From Vibrio albus (GTDB lineage Bacteria > Pseudomonadota > Gammaproteobacteria > Enterobacterales > Vibrionaceae), in contig NZ_QFWT01000004.1 in NCBI RefSeq assembly GCF_003144035.1, positions 124,001 through 188,000 of the forward strand: a stretch of DNA of 64,000 nt, in the 5' to 3' direction. The notes beneath the pieces are model-generated. The model was given only the letters and a program-made list of their open reading frames with translations. It was not told where the DNA came from and ran no database searches. How positions within the stretch are numbered: position 1 is the first letter of the stretch; every line of letters starts with the position of its first letter. A program made the position numbers and the translations under genes. Positions 54,449-64,000 of the stretch are shown in pieces.

Positions 54449-54913
54449 TTAAATCACTGGCTTACGTCGATAGAAAATCATGGCGGGGAATGCCAACCCA
54501 AGAGCCAATCCCGCGATAATAAACATCGCTTTCAGAAAGTTCTCGGCCATAGTAGACACCAGTTCAGGTGAATACCCAATATGATTAATCTCTACCAGCG
54601 CAATCATTGACTTATAAGCAAACACACCGGGCACCATAGGGATCAAAGCAGCAACAGTAAACACCTTAGGATGCGCCAGGAACTTATGCGACCAGTGAAT
54701 ACCAATCGTACCAACAGTGGTAGCAGCAAAGAAGGTAGCCCATTCGATAGGAATACCGAACTTCATAAACAGAAAACGGCTACCGTGTCCTAACGCGCCC
54801 CCGACAGCACAATAGATTAATGCCCTGTGTGGAACATTGAACACCAGCGCGAACCCAACGGCAGGAATGGCCGCAAAAAACATATCATTTAACAGTGCGA
54901 ATAACAGTTCCAT
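54449..54913 (-). CDS. yjjB: YjjB-like membrane subunit of a ThrE-type exporter
   Basis: 154 residues from the ATG at 54913, which overlaps the yjjP stop (TAATG). About five membrane helices (LLFALLNDMFFAAIPAVGFALVF, FFAATTVGTIGI, IAGLALGLAFPAMIF). This is the small ThrE_2 partner. In E. coli YjjPB is reported to export succinate. The gene pair always occurs together. Confidence 0.9.
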   Translation of the reverse strand: MELLFALLNDMFFAAIPAVGFALVFNVPHRALIYCAVGGALGHGSRFLFMKFGIPIEWATFFAATTVGTIGIHWSHKFLAHPKVFTVAALIPMVPGVFAYKSMIALVEINHIGYSPELVSTMAENFLKAMFIIAGLALGLAFPAMIFYRRKPVI

Positions 54914-55680
54914 TAGCTTACCCACCCCCAGACATTCATAACCGTCATCGCCCCGACAATACCAAGGCAGGTTGCCAAAGTCAGCATGCTGGCCATAACA
55001 AAACGAGCGATCCCCGTATTGATATAGCCTTTAAGTATATCGGCGACGGAGTTAATCAGAGGGAAACCGGGGACCAGCATCAATACTGCTGATGCCATCG
55101 GAATAAAGGGCTGGTTTCCCCAGCCATAAATCATGGCCTGAGAGGAAATTAATGTCGTCACAAATGCCGTCACCGCAAAGTTCAGCATTGGATTAAAATG
55201 CCGGTGACCAACCTCCTGCCGGACAATCATCCCACAAGCTGAAGCGATAAAGGTTACAGCAAAAATCGTCCAGTCCCCTCCCTGAAGATGGCTGAAAGAG
55301 GCGCAAGAGAGGCCGATCATAAAAACAACCAGCCAGCGGTTATAACGTTTAGGAGAGATCTGATTCAGGCGATCCTGCGCCATCTTATAATTAAAGATCC
55401 CTTTTTCCATCATGATGCAGGTACGTTGTACTTCTGTGACAACCCACATATTGATCCCACGATCCGCGCACCGTCGGGCGGTAGTAATACAGTGCCCGTC
55501 AGCCAGCGTCGTCACCACCAGTGAATTCGAAGAGAGAGACACTTCGACTTCATCCATGCCAGCCGCCAAACCAATTCTATGCATAATGCCGCCAACCAGA
55601 GCACTTTCCGCGCCATGCGCCAGCAACATCTGACCCGCCTGAGCAATCAGACGGGATATCATCCTTTGCTTGCTTTCCAC
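54913..55680 (-). CDS. yjjP: YjjP-like membrane subunit of a ThrE-type exporter
   Basis: 255 residues. A soluble N-terminal part (about 1-110; HGAESALVGGIMHRIGLAAGM) with ThrE similarity is followed by about five helices. The GTG at 55680 immediately follows the cgtA stop (TAAGTG) with AGGGAG upstream, so yjjP and yjjB are read from the cgtA transcript. The ATG at 55662 is an alternative start. Confidence 0.88.
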   Translation of the reverse strand: MESKQRMISRLIAQAGQMLLAHGAESALVGGIMHRIGLAAGMDEVEVSLSSNSLVVTTLADGHCITTARRCADRGINMWVVTEVQRTCIMMEKGIFNYKMAQDRLNQISPKRYNRWLVVFMIGLSCASFSHLQGGDWTIFAVTFIASACGMIVRQEVGHRHFNPMLNFAVTAFVTTLISSQAMIYGWGNQPFIPMASAVLMLVPGFPLINSVADILKGYINTGIARFVMASMLTLATCLGIVGAMTVMNVWGWVS

Positions 55681-56862
<1,182 letters not shown>

Positions 56863-56910
56863 TTACTCCGCGTTTAGTGCGAATGTTCATCTACTACTCT
56901 CACCAGCCAG

Positions 56911-56945
56911 CTAGAGACTAGAGACTAGAGACTAGAGACTAGAGG
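56911..56945. repeat. Tandem heptamer array, CTAGAGA x4 plus one variant
   Basis: Four perfect CTAGAGA copies (56911-56938) and a fifth reading CTAGAGG. It lies 51 bases upstream of the cgtA start. Same unit as at 53667. Confidence 0.95.
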
Positions 56946-56958
56946 CTAAAACTATCTT

Positions 56959-57035
56959 GCCATCCCTACCAAGGCAGAGATCGACTTAACATAATCGATA
57001 TTCTACCCCAATTTCCTGTCAGCACAGAAATACTG
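56959..57035. repeat. Degenerate copy of the palindromic intergenic element
   Basis: CATCCCTACCAAGGCAGAGA at 56961-56980 aligns with CATTCCTGCGAAGGCAGGAA of the intact element. A decayed partner arm (ATTTCCTGTCAGCACAGAAA) occurs near 57010-57030. Position relative to the heptamer array matches that at 53667-53798. Confidence 0.55.
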
Positions 57036-57104
57036 AGGCGTATATGAATGTATAGCTTCTAGAAGCGAAGCGTTCTAGTTTCTAGCCTCTTTTTTACCCA
57101 TAAA

Positions 57105-57130
57105 TAAAAAACCCTGCCGAATCGGCAGGG
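57105..57130 (-). terminator. Terminator of rplU-rpmA
   Basis: CCCTGCCGA (57112-57120) with TCGGCAGGG (57122-57130); on the minus strand a run of T follows (complement of 57106-57111). It is 26 bases after the rpmA stop. Confidence 0.92.
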
Positions 57131-57156
57131 CTTTTGAATTCAGCGAGAAACTAAAA

Positions 57157-57426
<270 letters not shown>

Positions 57427-57437
57427 CTAACTAACTA

Positions 57438-57749
57438 TTAAGCGTTGATGCCAGTGATTTTCACTTCTGTGAACCACTGACGGTGACCCTGTTGCTTACG
57501 AGAGTGCTTACGACGACGGAACTTAACGATTTTAACTTTATCGCCACGACCGTGCTTAACCACCTCAGCAGTTACCTTGCCACCCTCTACCAGAGGAGCA
57601 CCAACAGTGATTTCTTCACCATTAGCTACAAGAAGAACTTTGTCGAATTCAACAGTTGAACCAGTTTCAACGTCTAATTTTTCTAAACGAAGAGTTTGAC
57701 CTTCGCTTACACGGTGTTGTTTACCACCAGATTGGAAAACAGCGTACAT
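57438..57749 (-). CDS. rplU: 50S ribosomal protein L21
   Basis: 103 residues ([19 protein letters not shown]-terminal [16 protein letters not shown]), full length. First gene of the rplU-rpmA operon. The leader GCGGAGTAAAAAATG is identical to that of cgtA. Confidence 0.98.
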   Translation of the reverse strand: MYAVFQSGGKQHRVSEGQTLRLEKLDVETGSTVEFDKVLLVANGEEITVGAPLVEGGKVTAEVVKHGRGDKVKIVKFRRRKHSRKQQGHRQWFTEVKITGINA

Positions 57750-58040
57750 TTTTTACTCCGCTTTTTCCGCACAGCCTTAGCAATGTCATGCAATTCGGGT
57801 GTGCGCTAAACTAATCATCAATAGGGCGCAGATTCTACTCGAATGAGTGTCCTATGACAAGCCATATTTTTAAAAAATTGGCGAAAACCTAATCGCCAAA
57901 GAAAAGTGGTTGGATCATGCCTTTTGGTGGTGCATTTGGCAATAATTTTTAGTCTAATATGAGGGCGTAATTATCTTTGCGCTCTATCAATAATTACAAA
58001 CTTATAGCCTTTACCAGGCCTAACCTTGACTGGATTTATC
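57750..58040. promoter_or_regulatory. Divergent rplU / ispB promoter region
   Basis: 291 bases, no gene. It holds the promoters for the ribosomal operon (minus) and ispB (plus); TAATAT around 57954 is a possible ispB -10. No distinct operator or RNA structure was recognised. Confidence 0.35.
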
Positions 58041-59012
58041 ATGGATTTTAAAGCCATCCAGGCTCTTACCGCTGATGATATGACAAAAGTGAATGAAACG
58101 ATCCTCGCTCAACTGGATTCGGATGTTAGCTTAATCAATCAGTTAGGTTTTTATATTATAAGCGGAGGCGGAAAGCGTCTGCGCCCTCTTCTGGCGGTAT
58201 TATCTGCCCGAGCTTTAGGTTATCAGGGAGAAAAGCACACTACCGCCGCTGCGTTTATCGAGTTTCTGCATACCGCCACTCTGCTGCATGATGACGTAGT
58301 AGATGAATCTGACATGCGAAGAGGTAAAGCGACTGCGAATGCAATGTTTGGCAATGCGGCCAGCGTACTTGTCGGCGATTTTATCTACACCCGCTCGTTT
58401 CAGATGATGACCAGCCTTGGATCGTTAAAGATCCTTGAGGTCATGAGTGACGCAGTGAATGTCATTGCTGAAGGTGAAGTACAGCAGTTGATCAACTGTA
58501 ACGATCCTGATACCACTGAAGCGATCTACATGCAGGTTATCTACTCGAAAACGGCTCGCCTGTTTGAAGCTGCGACACAAATGGGAGCACTGCTGACAGA
58601 GTCACCTGAAAAGATCGAAACGGCAATGCAGAACTATGGTAAATACCTGGGTACCGCATTTCAATTGATCGACGATGTGCTCGATTACACCGCTGACGGC
58701 AAAGAGATGGGAAAAAATGTCGGAGATGATCTGGCAGAGGGAAAACCTACCCTTCCCCTTCTTTATGCTATGCAGAACGGTAATGAAGAAGAATCGGCAA
58801 TAATCCGTGAAGCCATAGAGAAAGCCAATGGTATGGATAAGTTGGATCAGATACTGACTATTTTGAAGAACACTGGTGCGCTGGAATACACCACACAAAA
58901 AGCACTTGAAGAAGCAGATAAAGCCATTGCTGAACTGACTATTATTCCGGATTCGGAATATAAAGAGGCGCTGATTGCACTGGCACACCTTGCCGTAAAG
59001 CGGAATAAATAA
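58041..59012 (+). CDS. ispB: Octaprenyl diphosphate synthase
   Basis: Makes the side chain of ubiquinone and menaquinone. 323 residues from the ATG at 58041, the E. coli length; a TTG at 58026 is also in frame. Both Asp-rich motifs are present: LLHDDVVDESDMRRG and QLIDDVLDY, with GGGKRLRP near the start. Divergent from rplU, convergent with mdh. Confidence 0.96.
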   Translation: MDFKAIQALTADDMTKVNETILAQLDSDVSLINQLGFYIISGGGKRLRPLLAVLSARALGYQGEKHTTAAAFIEFLHTATLLHDDVVDESDMRRGKATANAMFGNAASVLVGDFIYTRSFQMMTSLGSLKILEVMSDAVNVIAEGEVQQLINCNDPDTTEAIYMQVIYSKTARLFEAATQMGALLTESPEKIETAMQNYGKYLGTAFQLIDDVLDYTADGKEMGKNVGDDLAEGKPTLPLLYAMQNGNEEESAIIREAIEKANGMDKLDQILTILKNTGALEYTTQKALEEADKAIAELTIIPDSEYKEALIALAHLAVKRNK

Positions 59013-59015
59013 CGA

Positions 59016-59051
59016 TAAAAAAAGCAGATGAGCATCATTCATCTGCTTTTT
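59016..59051. terminator. Bidirectional terminator between ispB and mdh
   Basis: AGCAGATGA (59023-59031) with TCATCTGCT (59039-59047), an A run before and T run after. It serves both converging genes. Confidence 0.92.
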
Positions 59052-59077
59052 ATCTCTGTCTCCACTTTCAGAAACGG

Positions 59078-60010
59078 CTACTCAATAAAATCGACCCCTT
59101 TCTGGATATCTGCTTGTAGAATATCTGCCATCTTGTCCAGTTCAGCGGATTCATAATCGCTAAGCGGACCAAGATCCATAAATTCCTCAATACCATTTTT
59201 ACCTAACCTGACTGGCTGGGAGAAAAAGCGAGCATATTGAGTATTTCCTTCCACATAGGCACACAGCACATCTTCTTTTCCCATCAGGCCGTTAACCAGA
59301 GATAAAGCAAATTCACAACCGGCTTCTGCCATGGAAAGTGTCGCCGAGCCCCCACCCGCTTTAGCTTCAACTACCTCTGTACCCGCATTCTGGACACGCT
59401 GAGTCAGAGAAAGAATTTCCTCTTCAGTAAAAGACAGCCCTTCCACCTGAGACAACAGCGGTAAAATTGTGGTAGCAGAATGGCCACAAACAACCGGAAC
59501 ATACACTTTGTCAGCATCGACCTCTTTCAATTCTGCAACAAAGTCTTCTGCACGCAACACGTCCAGCGCGGTAACACCAAATAGTTTACGCTTGTCATAA
59601 ACACCGGCTTTTTTCATGATTTCCGCAGCAATAGGTACCAGGGTATTAACCGGATTGGTAATAATCGCCACCAAAGCATTCGGGCATACCTCAGTCACCT
59701 TTTCGATCACTGATTTTGCAATTGATGCATTAACATTAAACAGATCGGCCCGAGACATCCCCGGTTTGCGGGCGACGCCGGCCGGAATGAGAACTACGTC
59801 TGCGCCTTCCAGTGCCGGGCTGGGATCATCCCCCGTATAACCTGTAATTGATACCGTTGTCGGTATATGGCTCAGATCCACGGCAACACCAGGAGTAACA
59901 GGAGCGATATCATACAGAGCCAGCTCTGCATGACCCGGTAAGCGGAGTTTCAATAGTAAGGCTAAAGCCTGTCCTATGCCTCCGGCGGCACCAATTACAG
60001 CTACTTTCAT
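59078..60010 (-). CDS. mdh: Malate dehydrogenase
   Basis: Interconverts malate and oxaloacetate (TCA cycle). 310 residues: NAD fold [20 protein letters not shown], substrate Arg region [16 protein letters not shown], catalytic His in [30 protein letters not shown] precedes the ATG. Divergent from argR, the conserved arrangement in enterobacteria and vibrios. Confidence 0.97.
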   Translation of the reverse strand: MKVAVIGAAGGIGQALALLLKLRLPGHAELALYDIAPVTPGVAVDLSHIPTTVSITGYTGDDPSPALEGADVVLIPAGVARKPGMSRADLFNVNASIAKSVIEKVTEVCPNALVAIITNPVNTLVPIAAEIMKKAGVYDKRKLFGVTALDVLRAEDFVAELKEVDADKVYVPVVCGHSATTILPLLSQVEGLSFTEEEILSLTQRVQNAGTEVVEAKAGGGSATLSMAEAGCEFALSLVNGLMGKEDVLCAYVEGNTQYARFFSQPVRLGKNGIEEFMDLGPLSDYESAELDKMADILQADIQKGVDFIE

Positions 60011-60356
60011 AGTAGTTCTCCTTTTAAGAGTAAGTTTAAGCTTTTATATAAATTTCACGATTATTTTTGGATATTTTATAAACAACATGTCTCCACGTTA
60101 GTTGATGCCTTGTTTGATTACAATTATTTAACGTCAGCTTTGAGACTTAGCGCAACGCACAAGTTAAAAACTCAATTATTCGTCTAATTTTCATAATGTT
60201 AGCCTTAAAAAACAGCCTCATATATGTTTCCCCAATATGAGGTTTTCGGCTCGAACCAAGTGATACCTCTTACATTTTTCAGGGGATGACTTGGCGCAGT
60301 TATGTCATATATGAGAAAATGCCTGCTCTATATGTTTCTATACGAATATGAAGATC
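60011..60356. promoter_or_regulatory. mdh / argR divergent region with AT-rich palindromes
   Basis: 346 bases, no gene. CCTCATAT (60216-60223) and ATATGAGG (60235-60242) form a perfect inverted repeat. TCATATATGA occurs near 60305-60314 just before argR. These could be operators for argR autoregulation or mdh control, but they do not match the usual ARG box well enough to name them. Confidence 0.35.
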
Positions 60357-60827
60357 ATGCGTAATTCAGAAAAACAGGACAGCCTAGTCCGTGCATTTAA
60401 AGCCCTGCTAAAAGAAGAGCGGTTCGGCTCACAAGGTGAAATTGTTGACGCGTTAAAGCTGGAAGGCTTTGAAAATATCAACCAGTCGAAAGTTTCCCGC
60501 ATGTTGACTAAATTTGGTGCCGTACGCACGCGTAATGCAAAGATGGAAATGGTCTACTGTCTGCCGGCTGAGCTGGGCGTTCCAACGGTATCCAGCCCAC
60601 TGCGAGAGCTGGTTCTGGATATTGATCATAATAATGCGGTCGTCGTTATCCACACCGGCCCGGGTGCCGCACAATTAATAGCAAGGTTACTGGATTCTCT
60701 GGGTAAATCGGAAGGGATTCTGGGGGTTGTCGCGGGTGACGATACCATCTTTATCACGCCAACGTTACACGTCTCTACGGAAGAGCTCTTTAAATCAGTC
60801 TGTACTCTGTTTGAATACGCCCAGTAA
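60357..60827 (+). CDS. argR: Arginine repressor ArgR
   Basis: 156 residues from the ATG at 60357 ([26 protein letters not shown]); the ATG at 60348 adds three residues without support. N-terminal winged helix ([27 protein letters not shown]) and C-terminal hexamerisation/arginine-binding domain ([29 protein letters not shown]). It represses arginine genes. Confidence 0.96.
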   Translation: MRNSEKQDSLVRAFKALLKEERFGSQGEIVDALKLEGFENINQSKVSRMLTKFGAVRTRNAKMEMVYCLPAELGVPTVSSPLRELVLDIDHNNAVVVIHTGPGAAQLIARLLDSLGKSEGILGVVAGDDTIFITPTLHVSTEELFKSVCTLFEYAQ

Positions 60828-60860
60828 CTAAGATTGCAGAAAAGAATAGAGTAATAATTC

Positions 60861-60876
60861 TGTGATATATATCACA
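60861..60876. promoter_or_regulatory. Perfect CRP-consensus palindrome
   Basis: TGTGATATATATCACA matches the 16-bp core TGTGA-N6-TCACA exactly and is fully palindromic. It sits between the argR stop and the argR terminator. Its most likely client is the TAXI transporter downstream: a class I position would put transcription start just after the argR terminator. Confidence 0.55.
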
Positions 60877-60895
60877 CTTTATTAAAAATTAATGC

Positions 60896-60928
60896 AAAAA
60901 TCAGCCAGCCTGATAACTGGCTGATTTT
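60896..60928 (+). terminator. Terminator of argR
   Basis: TCAGCCAG (60901-60908) pairs with CTGGCTGA (60917-60924) across an 8-base loop, flanked by five A before and four T after. Confidence 0.88.
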
Positions 60929-61146
60929 AAAACCATTTTATCCTTACGCCATCCTATTTTCTCTTTATTTCGATAGCCTTTTACCCTGCAAAAAAGGACT
61001 TTTATATAATTATGTACCATTTTTTTGGTATTATTCAGCCACTTTTCCAGGTCGCAGAACCGGAAAAGATGCCGTTTCTAACTTAGGAAATTTCGGTTCG
61101 TACTATACTGATACCGAACAACAATTAATAAAAGGAAGGGAAATTC

Positions 61147-62115
61147 ATGGCATTTAAAAAACTTGTCCAGATAGGTGCTATTGCCGCAGCTGTAATGGGA
61201 GCGGGTTCTGTTCAGGCTCAAGATTTCATTACTATCGGTACTGGCTCAGTTACAGGTGTTTATTACCCTACAGGCGGTGCAATCTGTAAACTAGTGAATA
61301 AAGGCCGTAAAGAACATAACATTCGTTGTTCAGTTGAATCTACAGGTGGTTCTATCTACAACGTCAATACCATCCGTGCTGGCGAGCTGGATTTCGGTAT
61401 TGTTCAGTCTGACTGGCAATTCCACGGCTATAACGGTACAAGTAAATTCGCAGAACAGGGCCCGTATAAAAAACTGCGCGCAATGTTCTCTCTGCATACT
61501 GAACCATTTAACATCATCGCTCGTACCGATTCGGGTATCGAAAACGTAGCCGATCTGAAAGGCAAACGCGTGAATATCGGTAACCCGGGTTCTGGTGACC
61601 GTGCAACCATGGGCGTAGTCATGGATGCCTTTGGCTGGACGAACGACAGCTTTAAACTGGCATCTGAACTGAAAGGTTCTGAACGCTCACAAGCTCTGTG
61701 TGATAACAAGATTGATGCCTTCATTTATATGGTCGGCCATCCAAACGGTTCCATTAAAGAAGCAACCACATCTTGTGATGCTAAACTGGTTTCAGCAACC
61801 GGGCCGGAAATCGATAAGATCGTAGCGGCGAACCCTTACTACGCTTACAGCACCGTTCCAGCGGGCATGTATCGCGGTACCGATTATGACGTAAATAGCT
61901 TCGGCGTTGCCGCTACCATGGTAACCACAACCGATGTTTCCGATGACGTTGCCTATAATGTAGCAAAAGCTGTGTTTGAAAACTTTGATACCTTCAAACG
62001 CCTGCATCCAGCCTTCGCTAACCTGAAGAAAGAAGACATGGTGAAAGCTGGTCTGTCTATCCCTCTTCATCCGGGAGCAGAGAAATACTACCGTGAAGTA
62101 GGTCTTCTTAAGTAA
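61147..62115 (+). CDS. TRAP transporter solute-binding protein, TAXI family
   Basis: 322 residues with a signal peptide (MAFKKLVQIGAIAAAVMGAGSVQAQ) and the TAXI fold: TIGTGSVTGVYYPTGGAICKLVN, STGGSIYNVNTIRAGELDFGIVQSD, KGKRVNIGNPGSGDRATM. Periplasmic receptor for the fused permease downstream. TAXI proteins carry organic acids or amino acids such as glutamate; the substrate here is unknown. In V. cholerae the homologue is annotated as an immunogenic protein beside argR. Confidence 0.93.
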   Translation: MAFKKLVQIGAIAAAVMGAGSVQAQDFITIGTGSVTGVYYPTGGAICKLVNKGRKEHNIRCSVESTGGSIYNVNTIRAGELDFGIVQSDWQFHGYNGTSKFAEQGPYKKLRAMFSLHTEPFNIIARTDSGIENVADLKGKRVNIGNPGSGDRATMGVVMDAFGWTNDSFKLASELKGSERSQALCDNKIDAFIYMVGHPNGSIKEATTSCDAKLVSATGPEIDKIVAANPYYAYSTVPAGMYRGTDYDVNSFGVAATMVTTTDVSDDVAYNVAKAVFENFDTFKRLHPAFANLKKEDMVKAGLSIPLHPGAEKYYREVGLLK

Positions 62116-62146
62116 GATAAGCATAATGACTCGCTTAATCTTCATA

Positions 62147-62172
62147 ACTAAGGAGGCGAAAGCCTCCTTAGT
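62147..62172 (+). other. GNRA-capped stem-loop between TAXI receptor and permease
   Basis: ACTAAGGAGGC (62147-62157) pairs perfectly with GCCTCCTTAGT (62162-62172) around the tetraloop GAAA. No T run follows. Such a hairpin would protect the receptor mRNA end and allow reduced read-through to the permease. Confidence 0.7.
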
Positions 62173-62355
62173 AGTTTCTGAAATTAAATAAAAATAATAA
62201 GCGGGCTATTTTTGTTGTTTAACAATTTGATATACGTTTGCTGTGACTCACCTGGAAAATAAGCGACCAGACAAAGCAGGCTCATACCTGATTTTGCTTG
62301 TGGTTTCTCCAGGTTTTTTGTTTAACACGACCATCAATAATAAGGATAACAGTAC

Positions 62356-64000
62356 ATGACGCAGACAAATACACCGTCTCAAGATGTGCAGGACATGGTG
62401 GCGCAGGCCGATACAGGAGCCCGCAACCCTTCAGGCATCCCAGGGCGCATTTTATGGTTTGTGCCTCTTTGCTGGTCATTATTCCAACTTTGGTACGCAT
62501 CACCACTTCCGTTCATTTTTGATTTTGCCGTACTTAATGACACAGAAGCCAGATCCATTCACCTGGCATTTGCCATTTTCCTGGCCTTTACCGCCTACCC
62601 TGCGTTAACCCATTCACCACGGGATCACGTTCCGGTTATCGACTGGATACTGGCACTCGCGGGGAGCTTCTCAGCCGCCTATATCTACATTTTTTACGCG
62701 GATCTGGCGGGGCGGGCCGGTGCACCGACCACATTTGATATCGTGACAGCCTCTATGGGCATGTTACTGCTTCTGGAAGCCACACGACGGGCTCTGGGTC
62801 CACCACTCATGATTGTCGCCGCCGTGTTCCTGACTTATACCTTTGCCGGCCCTTATATGCCGGATGTTATTGCCCACAAAGGAGCGAGCCTGAATAAGGC
62901 CATGTCTCACCTGTGGTTGACGACAGAAGGGGTATTTGGTGTGGCTCTTGGGGTATCCACCTCTTTTGTATTCCTGTTTGTATTGTTCGGTGCCATGCTG
63001 GAACGAGCCGGAGCCGGGGCTTACTTTATTAAAGTCGCCTTCTCTCTGCTCGGTCATATGCGCGGAGGCCCTGCAAAAGCCGCTGTGGTTGCATCAGGCT
63101 TGTCTGGTCTGGTCTCTGGCTCATCTATTGCGAACGTAGTGACGACCGGTACTTTTACGATTCCGCTAATGAAACGGGTTGGCTTCCCTGGCACAAAAGC
63201 GGGTGCGGTTGAAGTTGCCGCATCGACCAACGGTCAGCTGACTCCGCCAATCATGGGTGCTGCCGCATTTCTGATGGTGGAATACGTAGGTATTTCATAT
63301 GTTGAAGTGATTAAAGCAGCTCTGCTTCCTGCACTGATCTCTTACGTAGCACTGCTGTACATCGTTCACTTAGAAGCCTGTAAAGCGGGCATGACAGGTC
63401 TGCCCCGTCGGGTAAAACCATCACTGGTCAACAGCCTGCTTTCCTTTACCGGTACTATCGTTGGGTTGTGTGTCATCAGCGCCATTGTCTACTACGGTGT
63501 GGGCTGGACAAAAGATGTATTTGGCGCTGCCGCAACACCAATCGTTACTGTTCTTCTGCTGCTGGTGTATATCGGTCTGGTAAGTATCTCAGCGAAATAT
63601 CAGGAACACGCGGGTATGGCGATTGATGAAGAGCTGACAGAGGTACCGGAATCGGGTCCGACGATCAAATCCGGTCTGCACTTTCTGCTGCCGATAGTGG
63701 TATTGGTATGGTGTCTGACTGTCGAGCGTTTTTCTCCGGGCCTGTCCGCTTTCTGGGCAACCGTGTTTATGATCTTTATCCTGATCACTCAGCGCCCTCT
63801 GCTGGCACTCATGTCGAAACAAGGCACTATCAGTGAAGAGGTCAAAAAAGGCTTCGTTGATCTGGCAGAAAGTCTGGTTTCCGGCGCACGGAACATGATT
63901 GGTATTGGTGTCGCGACTGCGGCGGCTGGTACCGTTGTTGGTGTCGTGACACTGACCGGTATCGGTCTGGTTATGACCGACTTCGTTGAATTCATCTCAG
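62356..64000 (+). CDS. TRAP transporter fused permease (TAXI system), 3' end outside window
   Basis: Open from the ATG at 62356 (AAGGATAAC upstream) to the window end, 548 codons. The N-terminal part has membrane helices of the small DctQ-type unit; the rest is the large DctM-type unit (LFGAMLERAGAGAYFIKVAFSLLGHMRGGPAKAAVVASG across the helices, then SGSSIANVVTTGTFTIPLMKR, STNGQLTPPIMGAAAF). Fused QM permeases are typical partners of TAXI receptors. Uptake is ion-gradient driven across the inner membrane. It is separated from the receptor by 240 bases including a stem-loop. Confidence 0.93.
   Translation, partial: MTQTNTPSQDVQDMVAQADTGARNPSGIPGRILWFVPLCWSLFQLWYASPLPFIFDFAVLNDTEARSIHLAFAIFLAFTAYPALTHSPRDHVPVIDWILALAGSFSAAYIYIFYADLAGRAGAPTTFDIVTASMGMLLLLEATRRALGPPLMIVAAVFLTYTFAGPYMPDVIAHKGASLNKAMSHLWLTTEGVFGVALGVSTSFVFLFVLFGAMLERAGAGAYFIKVAFSLLGHMRGGPAKAAVVASGLSGLVSGSSIANVVTTGTFTIPLMKRVGFPGTKAGAVEVAASTNGQLTPPIMGAAAFLMVEYVGISYVEVIKAALLPALISYVALLYIVHLEACKAGMTGLPRRVKPSLVNSLLSFTGTIVGLCVISAIVYYGVGWTKDVFGAAATPIVTVLLLLVYIGLVSISAKYQEHAGMAIDEELTEVPESGPTIKSGLHFLLPIVVLVWCLTVERFSPGLSAFWATVFMIFILITQRPLLALMSKQGTISEEVKKGFVDLAESLVSGARNMIGIGVATAAAGTVVGVVTLTGIGLVMTDFVEFIS

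Larger units (their letters stand above)
60828..61146. promoter_or_regulatory. argR / TAXI intergenic region
   Basis: 319 bases, no gene: perfect CRP-type palindrome (60861-60876), argR terminator (60896-60928), then AT-rich DNA. A ribosome site AAAGGAAGGGAAATTC lies before the TAXI gene. TATACT at 61101-61106 region could be a -10. Confidence 0.45.

Noticed and set aside
60011-60356. ARG boxes for argR autoregulation
   Set aside because: The AT-rich palindromes do not match the TGAAT...ATTCA core closely enough to call them.

Overview
The window is about 64 kb from the main chromosome of a marine gammaproteobacterium of the family Vibrionaceae, most likely Vibrio. The strongest evidence is the block lptD-surA-pdxA-rsmA-apaG-apaH-folA / cgtA-rpmA-rplU / ispB / mdh / argR / TAXI-TRAP, together with deoR-glmS, pykF and olsF. 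These are neighbours I recall from the large chromosome of Vibrio cholerae. Protein sequences also look Vibrio-like (OmpU-type porin end, ArgR, Mak, SelD, ApaG). No rRNA, tRNA, CRISPR array, prophage or integron is visible.

Layout. 1-8.7 kb: end of a porin, then a phosphoglycerate/PEP uptake block (pgtP with a pyruvate kinase on the minus strand, pgtCBA on the plus strand). Two exact 67-bp copies of the porin terminator bracket this block. 8.8-11.9 kb: selD-selU and mak. 12.1-15.3 kb: a small cyclic-di-GMP set (CHASE4-GGDEF-EAL protein and two tandem PilZ proteins). 15.5-19.1 kb: a persulfide/CoA-disulfide reductase with a rhodanese tail, then an OlsF-like ornithine-lipid synthase behind a Pho-box-like site. 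19.3-28.4 kb: an accessory chemosensory operon (receptor-like protein, CheY, STAS, CheA, CheW, MCP, CheR, CheB) preceded by twelve perfect copies of a heptamer. 28.4-33.8 kb: GST/LysR pair, then an HTH/substrate-binding-domain regulator divergent from modABC. 34.1-38.1 kb: an OYE/FMN_bind/FAD fusion reductase resembling acrylate or cinnamate reductases, with its ApbE flavin transferase. This part looks AT-richer and abuts a decayed IS3-family element. 39.2-46.8 kb: glmS, its DeoR-type regulator, pykF, a diguanylate cyclase and djlA. 46.9-60.8 kb: conserved envelope, translation and metabolic genes, interrupted by CTAGAGA heptamer arrays and palindromic intergenic repeats. 61.1-64 kb: a TAXI-type TRAP transporter, cut by the window end.

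How the parts work together. PgtP would import PEP and phosphoglycerates under PgtCBA control, and the linked pyruvate kinase could turn imported PEP directly into ATP and pyruvate. ApbE would flavinylate the fusion reductase for NADH-driven reduction of an unsaturated acid. The phosphodiesterase and PilZ proteins form a local c-di-GMP circuit, and a separate diguanylate cyclase lies at 43.9 kb.

The observations most worth following are: the 67-bp repeats around the pgt block; the heptamer array in front of the chemosensory operon; a CheZ-like DxxxQ motif in its first protein; a 16-residue insertion in dihydrofolate reductase; the four-fold CGAAAT operator in front of modA; and the composite intergenic repeats, one of which supplies the apaH stop codon.
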